Shown: positions 24,533 through 37,500 of the stretch, in pieces
Layout: each line of letters begins with the position of its first letter
Position numbering within the stretch: position 1 is the stretch's first letter
Assembly (NCBI RefSeq): GCF_017875465.1
Contig: NZ_JAGGMQ010000001.1
Span: forward strand, 806,001-870,000
DNA: 64,000 bases
Origin: Winslowiella toletana
GTDB lineage: Bacteria; Pseudomonadota; Gammaproteobacteria; Enterobacterales; Enterobacteriaceae
Reading direction: 5' to 3'
Notes under the pieces: model-generated
Seen by the model: the letters and a program-made list of their open reading frames with translations, nothing else
The model's database searches: none
Told to the model about the DNA's origin: nothing
Program-made: the position numbers and the translations under genes

Positions 24533-26682
24533 GCGGCATCTCCCGCCCTGGTGGCGCCGGGATTAGTTGGGGTGACCGCACGCAGAATCTCATCGCGCGG
24601 ACCGTCGGCAATAATCCGCCCGTTATCCATCACCACAATACGGTCAACCAGCTTCAGCAGCGCCGGACGGTGGGTAACCAGCACCAGCGTGCGTCCGGAA
24701 AGCCAGCCCTGCATCTGACGAATCACATGCTCTTCCAGCTGCTCATCCATTGACGCGGTCGGCTCATCCATCAACACCACCTGCGGCTGACGCAGGATCA
24801 TGCGGCTTAACATCACCATCTGCCGCTGCCCGCCGGACAGCCCGCGCCCGCCCTCATTAATAATGCGGTCAAGACTGGCGGCATCCTGCTGCACCAGACT
24901 CAGCGCGCCGCTGATGCGCAGCGCCTGCAACATCTCCTGCTCGCTGGCATGCGGATTGCCCAGCATCAGGTTCTGCCGCAGGGTGCCAAAGAATAAGCGC
25001 GAATCCTGCGATAACCAGCCCAGCTGGCGACGCAAATCCACCGGATCAATCCGGCCAATATCCACGCCATCCACCACCACTTTGCCCTGGGTGGCGCTGG
25101 CCTGACCGGCCAGCAGTTTCAGCAGCGTTGATTTGCCGGCTCCCACCTTGCCGAGCAGGGCGATACGTTCACCCGGCTTAATTTGCAGCTTCGCCACATT
25201 GAGCACGTTTTTCACGTTCTCTTCATCATAGGTGTACTGCACATTGCGCAGATCGTAGTGGCCGGTCAGGGTTGGGCAGTGGGCAACTTCGCCCTCTTCC
25301 GGCTGATCCAGCGGACGTTTTAACAGCTCATCAAGACCGTTCATCGCGCTTTTCGCATGTTGCCAGCGCGAGAACACCATCGTAAGCTGCATCAGCGGTG
25401 CAATCGTCCGTGATGACAACAGGCTGCTGGCCACCAACGTCCCGGTGGTGATATCGCCACTCAGCACCAGATAGGTGCCGAACACCAGCATGCCGGCATA
25501 AGTCAGCTGCTGCACCGATGATGCCCAGCCGGTAAGGCGCGCGCCCCACAGCCGCTGTTTCATCCCTATCGCCGCGCTGACTTCGTGCGTCTGCTCCCAC
25601 TGGCGCTGGAAGTAAGGCTCAGCCTGCAACGCTTTGATATCTTCAATCCCTTCAATGGTTTCCACCAGCACCGCATTACGCAGCGCCCCTTCGCGCATCC
25701 CCTCTTTCGCCAGCTTAGCCATCGGGATCTGCAACAGCAGGCCGGGGATCACGATTAACGGGATGGCCAGCAGCGGAATAATCACCAGCGGGCCGCCGAT
25801 AAACGCCATAATAAACAGGAACAGGATCACAAACGGCATATCCGCCGCCGCCCCGACGGTGGTGGAGGTCAGCAGTTCACGTACCTGGTCGATTTCACGT
25901 AGCTGCGAGATAAAGGAACCGGTGGATTTCGGTCGCGCCTCGTTGCGAATATTCATCGCGCGGGCAAACAGCATTGACGACACTTTTAAATCGATGCGCT
26001 TACCCATCACATCCGACACCTGGGTACGCATCAGGCGGATCAGGTATTCAATCGCCGCCGCAATCAGCACGCCGACAAACAGCACCCACAGCGTCGATTC
26101 CGACTGCGCCGGGATCACCCGGTCATAGACCTGCATCGAAAACAGAATACCGGCCAGCGCCAGCACATTACCGACGATAGACGCCAGTGAGATCTCGGCA
26201 ATACGCCGTCCCATGCCGCGAAAGTTATGCCAGAACCAGTGCTTTTTATAGGGCTGCACAAATTCGTCGATACGCGCATCACGCCCGCGCGCCGCGACAC
26301 CAATAATCGCCACCTGCTCCTTACTCTGCGCCAGCAGCAGCGCCAGTTCGGTTTCGCGCACCACATCGCCGCCGTCGCTGATCCAGTAACGCGCATTGCC
26401 TTCCGCATCAATGGCTTCGACCACCGCCACGCTGCCGTTTTCCAGAATCAGCACCACCGGCGTCACTTCCTGACGCCAGCGAATTTTATCGCGCGGCATC
26501 ATCGTCAGGTGCAGACCAAGCAGGCCCGCCAGTCGTTCCAGCTGCTGGCTGGCGCTCAGATGCTCAAACCAGCGCATCTGCTGGCGCAGGGTGTGACCTT
26601 CGGCCGGTTTACCAAAGCGGGCGGCTACGCGCAGCATCGCCTCAATCCAGTTTTCGGTGCTTGCGGTTTGTGTCGTCATCAT
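24529..26682 (-). CDS. bapC: Type I secretion ABC transporter (BapC/LapB type)
   Basis: The 717 residues have an N-terminal C39-peptidase-like domain (about 1-140) without an evident catalytic Cys, as in other adhesin and RTX exporters. A six-helix membrane domain (about 160-440) follows, and then the ATPase with Walker A GKVGAGKST, signature LSGGQRQM and Walker B VVLMDEPTASMD. It energises export of the giant adhesin across both membranes. It lies 34 bases downstream of the TolC-like gene and overlaps the adaptor gene. Confidence 0.9.
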   Translation of the reverse strand: MMTTQTASTENWIEAMLRVAARFGKPAEGHTLRQQMRWFEHLSASQQLERLAGLLGLHLTMMPRDKIRWRQEVTPVVLILENGSVAVVEAIDAEGNARYWISDGGDVVRETELALLLAQSKEQVAIIGVAARGRDARIDEFVQPYKKHWFWHNFRGMGRRIAEISLASIVGNVLALAGILFSMQVYDRVIPAQSESTLWVLFVGVLIAAAIEYLIRLMRTQVSDVMGKRIDLKVSSMLFARAMNIRNEARPKSTGSFISQLREIDQVRELLTSTTVGAAADMPFVILFLFIMAFIGGPLVIIPLLAIPLIVIPGLLLQIPMAKLAKEGMREGALRNAVLVETIEGIEDIKALQAEPYFQRQWEQTHEVSAAIGMKQRLWGARLTGWASSVQQLTYAGMLVFGTYLVLSGDITTGTLVASSLLSSRTIAPLMQLTMVFSRWQHAKSAMNGLDELLKRPLDQPEEGEVAHCPTLTGHYDLRNVQYTYDEENVKNVLNVAKLQIKPGERIALLGKVGAGKSTLLKLLAGQASATQGKVVVDGVDIGRIDPVDLRRQLGWLSQDSRLFFGTLRQNLMLGNPHASEQEMLQALRISGALSLVQQDAASLDRIINEGGRGLSGGQRQMVMLSRMILRQPQVVLMDEPTASMDEQLEEHVIRQMQGWLSGRTLVLVTHRPALLKLVDRIVVMDNGRIIADGPRDEILRAVTPTNPGATRAGDAA

Positions 26683-26716
26683 TACTGCCTTTTATTCGTG
26701 GTACGCAGGTGAACCA

Positions 26717-28069
26717 TTACAACGCAGGCAGGGTTTGCCCGCTGTTCGCTTCGCGATCGATCCCCATAATATCGAGCAGATTGTCTACCGCCGCGGCATA
26801 GCGTACGGTGGCGTCCCAGCCGTCATAGAGCGCTACAGTGCGCATACTGTCGGCCTGGAAGACATCCTGTTCGACGCTAAGCAGATCGTTCAGGCTGCGT
26901 TTATTCAGTTTGTATTCATCGGCATAGACCGAGCGGGTATGATCGGCGCTGGCCAGCTGATCCTCCCCCGCCTGCTGACGCTGCTGGGCGCCAATCATAT
27001 CGGCATACGCGGTGGATGCCCGCTGGTTGATATCCAGCTTTGACTGTTCAATCGCCGCCAGTGCGGCTTCGCGTTCGCCTTGCGCCGAACGCGTTTTGGC
27101 GTTAACTAAACCGCCCTGATAGATCGGCGCTTCAACCCGTAACTGCAGCTGATCGTCCCAGTAAGAGCGGTTGTCGTTTTCATAGCGGGTGCGCCCCGCC
27201 TCAACTTTGATGGTGGGCCAGTGGTTGGACTGCGCCTGACGGACACGATCGCTGGCCGCTTCCTGTTTGGCCTGCGCACTGCGCACTGCGGCGCTTTTTT
27301 CGTAGGCAATTTTGTCCAGCGTGACCTGCTGTTGCAGCAGGCTTTGCGGCAGTTCCGGCAGATTGTCCGAAACCACCCCGGTCAGCACCGTCAGCTGCGC
27401 CTGCGCCGAGCGCTGCTGCGCACGATACTGTTCCAGTGTGGCGCGCATCCCGGCGATACGGGTTCCCGCCTGCAATACATCGGATTGCGAACTGAGTCCG
27501 GCATCGGCGCGCATCTGGGCAATATCGCGCACATGTTCCAGTGAGGCGATATTGCTGCGCGAGGCGAGTGTCAAAGCCTGATAGCGCTTCACCTCGAGAT
27601 AGGCCTGCAGGGTATCCTGCGCCACGGTGGTCATGGTGTCGTACAGACCAAAGCGATAAGCATCAGATAATGCATGCTGTTCATCGATCGCCCCGCCGGT
27701 ACGGCCAAAGTCATACAGCAGCTGGCTGAGCGTCAGCCCCCCGGAGGCATTATTATTCAGGCTGCCCGCCGAGTCGGTCTGGTTGGAGCGTCCGCCGCTG
27801 GCCTGCAGCGAAATTTGTGGATACCAGGCGCTTTTTGCCGCATCCAGATCGGCCTCACCGACGCGGATCTGCGCAGCGGCTTCGGCAATTTTAGGGTTGC
27901 GCGCAAAGGCGCGCAAAATCGCCTCGCGCAATGTCAGGGTGGCAATTTGCTCCTCGGTGGGCGCCGCTCGCCAGTTAAATTCTGCCTTGGGTTCTGCCGC
28001 CGCAACGGCATACTGTGTCGACAGGCTGCAAAACGCGCCAACACACAACGAAACCAACACTCTGTTCAT
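26717..28069 (-). CDS. bapB: TolC-family outer membrane channel of the adhesin exporter
   Basis: About 450 residues are counted from the ATG at 28069; an upstream GTG at 28081 is the alternative and neither has a good ribosome site. A signal peptide (MNRVLVSLCVGAFCSLSTQYAVAAA) is followed by two TolC repeats rich in coiled-coil: TLREAILRAFARNPKIAEAAAQIRVGEADLDAAKSAWYPQISL, and near the end NKRSLNDLLSVEQDVFQADSMRTVA. It forms the outer duct of the type I system. In Salmonella the equivalent gene, bapB, also follows bapA. It is the first gene of the three-gene exporter unit. Confidence 0.88.
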   Translation of the reverse strand: MNRVLVSLCVGAFCSLSTQYAVAAAEPKAEFNWRAAPTEEQIATLTLREAILRAFARNPKIAEAAAQIRVGEADLDAAKSAWYPQISLQASGGRSNQTDSAGSLNNNASGGLTLSQLLYDFGRTGGAIDEQHALSDAYRFGLYDTMTTVAQDTLQAYLEVKRYQALTLASRSNIASLEHVRDIAQMRADAGLSSQSDVLQAGTRIAGMRATLEQYRAQQRSAQAQLTVLTGVVSDNLPELPQSLLQQQVTLDKIAYEKSAAVRSAQAKQEAASDRVRQAQSNHWPTIKVEAGRTRYENDNRSYWDDQLQLRVEAPIYQGGLVNAKTRSAQGEREAALAAIEQSKLDINQRASTAYADMIGAQQRQQAGEDQLASADHTRSVYADEYKLNKRSLNDLLSVEQDVFQADSMRTVALYDGWDATVRYAAAVDNLLDIMGIDREANSGQTLPAL

Positions 28070-28536
28070 GATTAACACCACAGCTTTAGCGTTTGTTGTC
28101 GGCTGTTAACGGTATAGCCCGTCTCAGCAAAAATGGGGAGCAGCGAGGTTTGCATCATGCCTGGTTCCTTATACAGCGATAAGTCCATTACGGACGGTTA
28201 GCAAAGTATCAAACGCATCCATTCGATAAATTAAATTAACTTTTCAGCGTTGTTTCCCTGTCCCGGGAAATTTTCACTACCATTAAATTAATAGAACAGT
28301 TTGGCCAATTTTTCCTGTCCAAACAGCCTGTTATTTTGATATCACCCGCACTCCGGCAGCACAGAGTCGCCCGCCACAGGCTAAAAACGGGCGCTTTTCC
28401 GCTAAAATTCAGCCAGTACCGTTTAAATCAGGCGTATTAACCAGTTTTAGCGGGTTACTGTTTATTAACTGCCACGCTTTTTTTTTCATATGGCGCAAAC
28501 AGTTAAACCAGATTCATCAAATTTACCGTTGGTGAG
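28070..28536. other. Gap between the adhesin gene and the exporter genes
   Basis: About 470 AT-rich bases contain no convincing open frame. Because a strong terminator closes the adhesin transcript at its right side, the exporter operon needs its own promoter in this gap. I could not single out one convincing -35/-10 pair. Confidence 0.4.
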
Positions 28537-28565
28537 AAAAAAAAGGGCCACGCCTGGCGTGACCC
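28537..28565 (-). terminator. Terminator of the giant adhesin gene
   Basis: On the minus strand a 10-base-pair stem, GGGTCACGCC/GGCGTGGCCC, is followed by eight T, 22 bases after the adhesin stop codon. Confidence 0.9.
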
Positions 28566-28587
28566 TGTTAAGTACTGCATTAATCCA

Positions 28588-31500
28588 TCAGACGACATGC
28601 ACCTGCAGATTATGTTGCACCAGCACATCACCAAGGCTGTTATCGCTGGTCAGGGCTGAATTGTGATAAACATCAAATACCTGACCATCGACGGTACGCT
28701 GACCTACCGTCGCCCATACGCCGCCATCGGTATTGCTCAGGGTCACCTGGCTGCCATCCGCACCTTTAATCAGCAGATCCTCATTTTGCGTATCCGTCAG
28801 TTTCAACGCTTCATTCAGATCCAGCTTGACGCTGTTGGTGCCCGATGCGCCGAGATCCAGCACTTCGATATGCTCCACTTTCAGACCCAGCGCCGTCAGA
28901 TCGAGCGCCATATGCTCACCGCCCAGCACCAGCGTATCGGTACCCGCCCCGCCATCGATATGCTCGAAGTTAAGGTTATTAACGGTGACGGTATCATCAC
29001 CCAGACTACCGGTGACCGTTGCCCCCTCATGGGTGGTGCCATCCGCCAGCGTAATCACCACGCCGCCGATGGTATAACTGCTGTCATCAGCCGCCGTGCT
29101 GGCCGTTTCATCTGTAGTGGCAGTGGTGCTTTCACTACTGGTGGCCGTTGCCGCGCTGGTTGCGCTATCCGCATCGGTGGTTAGCGTCGACTCAACCGTG
29201 GTGGTAGCCGAGGTTTCGGTGCTGCTGCTCGCTTTAGCGGTTTCCTCATGGCTGGCCGCGGTGGCGGCTAACGCATGTGTATCGACCGAGGTCGCATCAT
29301 CGGCCGCCACCGAGAACAGCGCCAGCGATGAGGTTGCCGCTGTGGCAACCGGCAACAATGAACCCAGCAACAGGGTGGTAGTGGTCGATGCCGGGTTACC
29401 CGCGACGTCAACTGCCGTCACCGTGACAATCGAATTCAGATTCAGCGCGGTTAACAGTCCGCCAGCGAATTTAACGCTGTAGCGGCCCAGCGCATCAGTG
29501 GTGGCCTGCATGGTTGAACCATTCAGGGTCACATTAACGCGCGTACCCTGCGCCAGATTCAGTGTGCCGCCGGAAACTGTCAGACCATTCAGCAGCACAT
29601 TAACCAGCGCAAGCACCGGATCGACGCCGACAACCGGCAGATCGTGGGTTTTCGCGGTAAAGCTGCTGCCCGCCACCGATGTGTTACCTACCGGGTCGGT
29701 CAGCGTCACCAGTACCGTGTGGCTGCCATCAGAGATGCCGCGCAGTGTCGAAGATGGCACGTTGACGCTCCAGGTGCCATTTGCCAGCACCGTGGTGGTG
29801 TACACCGTGCCCGCCACATCAACCGATACCCGGCTGCCGACCGCATTGGTCGACGTCCCGGTGATGGTTTCAGTGGCAGAGGCTTCTGACAGATTCAGAT
29901 AGCCGTCGGTGAACAGCACGCCCAGCGCGACCGATGGCAGACTATGCGTAATCACACTGGCGCTGCTGCTGCCACTGCCGCTGTTACCTGCGGCATTGGT
30001 CACCGTAGCCGTGACGTTTTGCGTACCATCAGCCAGCGCAATCAGGCTGGCGGACGGCACACTGACGCTCCAGGTACCATTCGCAGCGACCGTCCCCGTC
30101 AGAGTTAACGAGCTGCCGACTTTCACCGTCACCGTCGACCCTTCAGCATTGGTGGTGGTACCGGTAATGGTCTGCGCACTCTGCGCATCCGTAGCATTCA
30201 GCAGGCCATCGCCAAATACCGCGCTGATACTGACCGTTGGCGGCGTATTGGTAATCACACTGACGGAACCACTCTTCGTCGCCACATTGCCGTAAGCATC
30301 GGTGGCCGAAGCATTTACCGTCAGATTACCGTTGCTCAGTAACGCGAGATCCGCTTTAGACACGCTGACTGACCAGGCGCCACCGCTGGCCACCAGGGCG
30401 CTGTAGCTTTTGCCGCCAAGCGTCACGCTGACCGTTGAACCAACCGCCAGATTACTGCTGCTGCCGCTGATGGTTTGCGTCGAGTTCAGATCGGCGGCGC
30501 TCAGTACGCCATCGCCAAATACGGTATTCAGCGTCAGGGTCGGTGGATTACTGATACCCACCTGTACGCCAGCACTGACACCGGTGGTATTGCCTACCGC
30601 GTCAGTCACGGAAACACCGACGGTCAGGTTACCGTTCAGCAGCGTACCGAGAATATCGGGCGCTACCGTCGCACTAAATTTACCGTCGCTACCGACCTGG
30701 GCGGTGACGGTGGAATTACCGATATTGATTCTTACTGTCGAGCCAGCCGCATTGGTCACCGTACCGGTAATCGTCTGAGTTACCAGTGATTCCACCAGAT
30801 TCAGAATGCCGTCGCCAAACAGCGGATTAAGCGTAATCACCGGCAGATTATGAATACCGACGATGGCGCCGGCCGTCGCGCTACCGGTATTTCCGGCGCT
30901 ATCGGTTACCGCCACACCCACCGTCAGGTTGCCATCCAGTAATCCCTGCAGAATCGCTGGCGTCAGCGCCAGGCTGAAGCTATTACCGGTGGTGGCGGTA
31001 ACAAACTGTTGCCCACCGATGGTCACCACTACCCGGGAACCGGCTTCCGCACCGCTGACCGTACCGGTGATGGTCTGGGTTAACAGCGCATCAGCCGCAT
31101 TCAGCAGTCCGTCGCCAAACAGTGTGGCAAGGTTCACCACCGGACGGATAACGTCAACCACCAGTCCCTGTGAAGCGGACGCGGTATTGCCCGCTGCATC
31201 GGTCACGCTGGCGGAGATGGTTAAATTGCCGCTGGTTAAAGTGCCGAGAATATCCGGCGAGACGGTAGCGCTAAAGGCGCCATTGGCACCGACCTCCGCC
31301 GTCACCGTATTGCCGCCAATGCCCAGCGTAATGGTGCTGCCCGCAGCCACATTATTCACCACACCGCTAATAATCTGACCGGTGGCAAGGTCGGCAATAT
31401 TCAGAATGCCATCGCCAAAGATCGGGCTGAGGGTAATAGAAGGCTGCGCGGTAAAGATGCCGACATCAACCGAGGTCGAGGTGGTATTACCGGCCGGATC

Positions 31501-34500
31501 CACCACTTTCACCCCCAGCGCGAGGGTGCCATCGGTCAGTGCGCCGAGATCCAGCGGCGGAATTTTGATACTCCATTCACCCAGCGCATTGACCGTCGCC
31601 GCGTAGGATTTACTGCCCAGGGTTACGGTGACCGTTGAGCCGGTCGCCGCCGTCACTACCCCTTTCACGGTCTGTTCCACGGTGGATTCGACAATATTCA
31701 GCAGATTATCACCGCCAAACAGGCCGGTCAGCGCGCCGATCTGCGGCAGGTTATCAACAATCGCGGTAAAGGTTTTATCGACAGTACTGGTGTTGCCGTA
31801 GGCATCGGTTAGCGTCAGCTGGAGTGCGATATTGCCATCGTTAAACACATCCAGCAGCGTTGGCGGTACAACAATCGCCCACTTACCATCCTGCCCCACC
31901 GCTGCGGTAAGCGTGGTGCCGCCAATGGTCAGCGCCACAGTAGCGCCGACCCCGGCAGAGGTGGTGATGCCGCTGATCGTTTGCGCGACTGCGGTATCGG
32001 CGGCATTAAGGAAGCCGTCGCCGAACAGCGTATCCACCACCAGATTCAGCGCGCTGTTAACCACTTTATTAACGGTTAACGTCGCGTCCGTCTGGTTACC
32101 GGCCGCATCACTGACCCGCACGCCAAATACCAGCGCGCCGTCTGTCAGTGAGCCAAGCACTTGCGGTGTCAGGTCAATCGAGAAAGTGCCATTGGCATTG
32201 ACCACTGCGGTGGCAATTGGCGCGCCGTCACCAAGATAGAGGCCGATGGTCTGCCCTTCGGCGCCAGTCGCACGGCCGGTTAAAGTCTGAGTTAACAGAA
32301 TATCGGCCGCATTCAGCACGTTATCGCCAAGCAATGCATCCACCTGCAGCAGCGGTGCGCCAGTATCGACAGTAATCGCATGGGTCGCGGTGCCGGGATT
32401 GCCCGCCGCATCACTCAGGGTGGCGCTGATGGTCTGCGCCCCCTGTCCCAGCGCCTGCAAATCAGCCGCCGGTACTGCAGCCGACCAGCTACCGTTGGCC
32501 TGCACCACGGCAGTGTAGGTTTTGCCGTTTAAAGTGACACTCACCGTGCGCCCTGCTTCACTCAGCGAGGCGGTGCCATTAATGGTCTGCGTGGCGGTGG
32601 CTTCACTGCCATTCAGCACATTATCGCCGGTGAAAGCGCCAATGGTCAGCACTGGCGGCACGCGATCCACCACCACGGTTGAGTTGCTGGTGGCGGAGCC
32701 ATCCAGCCCGCTGGCGGTAACACTGACCACCGCATTGCCGTCAATAAAGCTGGTATTTGGCACGCTGATGCTCCAGCTGCCATCATCAGTGGAAACCACG
32801 GCTGTACCGGCCAGCGCACCATTGATGGTTACGGTGACGGTGCCGCCCGCGGTACCGATATTGCCGTAGGTCCCTGCCAGCGTCACATTACCGGTGCCAT
32901 CGGCCACATTGATGATATTGTCGCCGCCAACTGGCGTCAGCGTAACCAGCGGTGCTGGCGGCGGCGTCAGATCGACCGTCACCGTCGCGCTGGAATTACC
33001 GACGTTACCGGCGATATCACTGACCGAGGCGCTGATGGTGCCGCTGGTGGTACCCAGCTGCAGCATCGCCGCCGGCGTAACATTCACCGTCCAGCTGCCA
33101 TTCGCCTGCACCACTCCGCTCAGGGTTGCAGTGCCAATGGTTACCGTCACTACCGAGCCGATGCTCGCGCCGGTCGTGGTGCCGCCCAGGGTCTGAGTGG
33201 TTAAACTTTCCAGATAAGTCAGCGCGTTATCGCCGGTAAATGGCGTAATGGTGATGGTCGGTACTTGCGTATCCACCGTAAAGCTGCCATTAATCGCGCC
33301 GACGTTACCCGCGCTGTCGGTAGCCTGCACCGCCACGCTGGCCGTACCCTGGCCCAGCGCAGAGAGCACGCCGCTGCCGACATTCAGCGTCCAGTTACCG
33401 TTATTGTCAACGGTAGCGCCGGTATAGGTGGTACCGGCAATGGTGACACTGACGGACTGACCCGCGCCGGTGACGCCGGTTTTACCACTTAACACGCCTC
33501 CTGCCAGCGCTTCGGCGGCGTTAAGGTAACCGTCGGTAAACGGCAGATTCAGCGTCGGCACCGGCGCCGTCAGTGAGGCGGTAAAGTTCAGGCTCTCGCT
33601 GTTGGTATTACCGGCACTGTCGGTGACCGTCACGTTGATAGTGTGGGTTCCGTTGGTTAATCCACTTAATGCCCCGGCCGGAATATTCACCGACCAGTTA
33701 CCACTGGCATCGACGGTGCCGGTATAGCTGATACCGTTAACATCGATTTTCAGCTGTACGCCCTGATTAAGTCCATCCACCCCGGTTCTGCCGGTTAAGG
33801 TCACCGCCGCTCCCGCTTCAGTGATATTCAGTACGCCATCAATAAACGGCGTATTGATCACCGGTTCCGGCAGGGTCAGCGCAGTGGTGACATTCAGCGT
33901 CTCCACATCACTGTTGCCTGCGGCGTCTCTGGCGGTCACGGTAATGCTGTGTGTACCATTCGCCAGTGTCGCCAGCTGGGTTGGCGTAAGCGACAACGAC
34001 CAGTTGCCATTAGCATCAACCGTGGCGTTGAGCGGATTATCACCATTAAAGCCGCTAATCAGTACGCTGACGCTTTGACCCGCGCCCACCACGCCGGTTT
34101 TACCGCTAATCAGCTGACTGACTGCGGCCTCGTCAATATTCAGTGCGCCATCGCCAAATGGCAGATTGATGGTCGCATTGGGCAGACTATTTACCGCTAC
34201 TGTCAGCGAACCACTGGTGTTGCCGACATTACCAGCCGCATCGGTTACCACCACGCTGATCGGCAGATTGCCATCCTGCAGGCTCTGCAACAGACCGCTG
34301 CTCAGCGGCAAATTCCACGCGCCGGTCGTGGCATCCACGGTGGCGTCATAGGTGGTGCCGTTTAGCGTAACCTTCACGGTTTGCGCACCGGTGATACCGG
34401 TGGTGCCGGTCAGTGCTCCATTAACTGCCGCTTCCGCTGCATTCAGGAAACCATCAACAAACGGCGTCGCCAGCGTTGGCTGCGGCAGACCGGTGATAAT

Positions 34501-37500
34501 GGCGTTGAAGCCGAGCGTCGTACTGTCGCTGTTCTGCGCGCGGTCAGTTACGGTGACGTCAATGGTATGGGTGCCGTTGCCCAGCGCCGCCAGCTGCGTT
34601 GGCGTCAGGGTGGCGCTCCAGTTGCCATTTTGATCGACGGTGGTGGTAAAGGTGGTGTTATCAATTTTCAGCGTCACCGTCTGGCCGCTACCCGTGATCC
34701 CGGTAGTGCCGCTGATCAGCTGATTAACGCCTGCTTCCGCCGCATTCAGTAAGCCGTCAACAAATGGCGTCAGAATGGTGGCATCCGGCAAGGTATTGAT
34801 CAGCACATCGGCGCTGACCGTGGCGGTCGCCGGGTTACCGGCAGTGTCAACCGCACTGACTTCAACCTGTAGCTGGCCATCGCTCAGTCCCGCCAGACTG
34901 CCCGCCGGGATATTGACACTCCAGACGTTATTCGCAGTGACCGTGCCATTAAAGGTCAGTCCGCCAATGGTGACCACCACCGCAGTACCCACCGCAAGAT
35001 TGCTGGATGTGCCAGTGATGGTCTGTGCCACCAGCGATTCCGCCGCGTTTAACAGGCCATCGACAAACGGAGTGGTAATATTCAGCACTGGCAGCGCATT
35101 AATCAGCACATCAAGATTGACCACGTCGGTGCTGGTATTGCCCGCACGGTCAGTAACCGATACGCCAACCCCCAGCTCGCCATCCTGCAATAACAGCAGG
35201 TCGCCGGATGGAATGGTCAGGCTCCAGGCGCCATTAACGTCCGCCGTGGCGCTGTACTCTTTATTGTTCAGCGTGACCGTGACGGTTAATCCCGCTTCGG
35301 TCTGGCCGCTGACCAGCAGTCCGGCCAGCGCTTCCGCCAGATTCAGCACATCACCCGCATCCAGCGTGACGCTCAGCAACGGCTCGACCGTATCAACGGT
35401 AAAGTTGTGGCTGGCGTTAGCCGGGTTACCGGCGACATCGGCCGAACTGGCGGTGACGGTATTGCTGCCCTGATCCAGTGCGCGCACATCGGCAGCCGGC
35501 ACAGTGGTGCTCCAGTTGCCGTTAGCATCCACCGTGGCGTTGTATGTTTTACCATCCAGCGTCACCAGCACGTTGCCGCCAGCGGGTATACGCTGACTGG
35601 TGCCGCTGATAATCAGATTACTGTTGGATTCCTGGGCATTGATAATGTCATCGCCGCTGACCGGATTAAAGTTCAGCGTTGGCTGGTCCGCCGCCGCCGC
35701 AATCACCGTAACGTTATGGGTATTGCTGGCCGGATTGCCTGCGGTGTCGGTGGCTGAGGCGGTAATGGTTTGCGCACCGTCGGCCAGCGCGCCTGCATCG
35801 GCGGCCGGTACATTGGTGCTCCAGCCGCCGCTGGCGTCGACCGTCGCGGTATAGGTTTTGCCATTCAGCACCACGCTCACCGTACGACCCGCTTCCAGAT
35901 TGGTGCTGGTGCCCGAGATCGCCAGCACCTGACCAGCCTCAGCCTGATTAATATAGTTATCGCCAGACACCGCGCTGATGGTCAGCGTTGGCAAAGTTGC
36001 CGGGCTGGCATCAATGGTGATGTTCTGCGTCACGCTGGTGCTGTTCAGCGCTTTATCACTGAGTTCGGCGCTAACCGGATAGCTGCCATCCGCCAGCCCC
36101 TGCAACGCACCCGCTGGCAGGTTGACGCTCCAGCTGCCGTCACTCTGCACCAGCGTCTGATAGCTGACGCCATTAAAGGTCACGGTCACCTGCTGACCCG
36201 CCTCAGTTACCGAGGCAGTACCGCTGACTGCCACTACCTGCTGGTACTCGGCGGCATTAATAATATTATCGCCAGCAATGGTGCTGATAGTCAGCGTCGG
36301 CGCCTGGAAATCCACACTGGCGGTGCTGTCGATCACCCCCTGATTGCCGGACCCATCGGTTACCGTCACCACAATCGGCAGATTGCCGCTGCTCAGATCC
36401 TGTAGCGTGGCTGGCTGCAACACCAGTGACCAGTTACCGCTGGCATCTACCTGCGCGTTGTAATCAGTGCCGCCAATATTCACCACCACCGATTGTCCGG
36501 CGCCGCTAGCGCCGGTGGTGCCAGTCAGCGTCTGCGGCTGCTGAGCTTCAGCACTGTTCAGATAGCCATCAGTAAATGGCGTATTGAAGGTTGGCACCAG
36601 CGCGGCGGTTTCCACCGTCACCGCACTGCTGCTGCTGGTCGGATTGCCCGCCGCATCAGTGACCGTCGCAGTCAGGGTATAACTGCCATTACTGATCCCG
36701 GCCAGCGCGCCAGCAGGCAGATCCAGTGACCAGACACCGCTGGCATTAACGGTGGCGGTATAGCTTTGTCCATTAAGGGTAATGGTAACAATCTGCCCCG
36801 CCTGTGCAGTGGTGGTGCCGGAGATGGCGATCGCCGCCACCGATTCCGCTGCATTGACCCGGCCATCACCGGCAATGGTATCGATGGTTAAGGTTGGTGG
36901 AATAAGATCGACACTAAACGGCGCGCTGACCTGATCCTGGTTACCCGCAGCGTCAGTGACCGTCACCACCATACTGCCTGCGCCCAGTGTCTGTAGCACC
37001 GTCGGTGACAGACTGACCGTCCAGTTGCCATCGCTGTCTACCAGCCCGTTGTAGTCAACACCGTTAATATTGACGCTGACCTGCTGACCGTCCCCCGCTT
37101 TGCCGGTGCTGCCACGCAGGGTCTGCGTGCTGCCCGCTTCCGCCGCATTCAGGATGCTGTCGCCAAATGGCGGCAGAATGGTGGCATCTGGCAGTTCATT
37201 AATCTGCACATTCAGGGTGGCATCACTGGATACCGGATTACCCGCCGCATCGGTAGCGCTGACGTTGACGGTCGTCGGGCCATCCGTCAGACCTGCCAGC
37301 GCGGCCGGTGGGATCGCCACGCTCCAGACGCCATTGGCGCCCACTTCAGCGGTAAAGGTCTGATTATTAAACTCGATGGTTACCGTACTGCCGGTCGCCA
37401 CATTTTGTGAAGTCCCGCTGATCAGCAGATCCTGCCCGGCTTCCGTGGCATTCAGATAGCCATCGCCGCTGACTGGATCGACGGCCAGTCCGGACAGCGC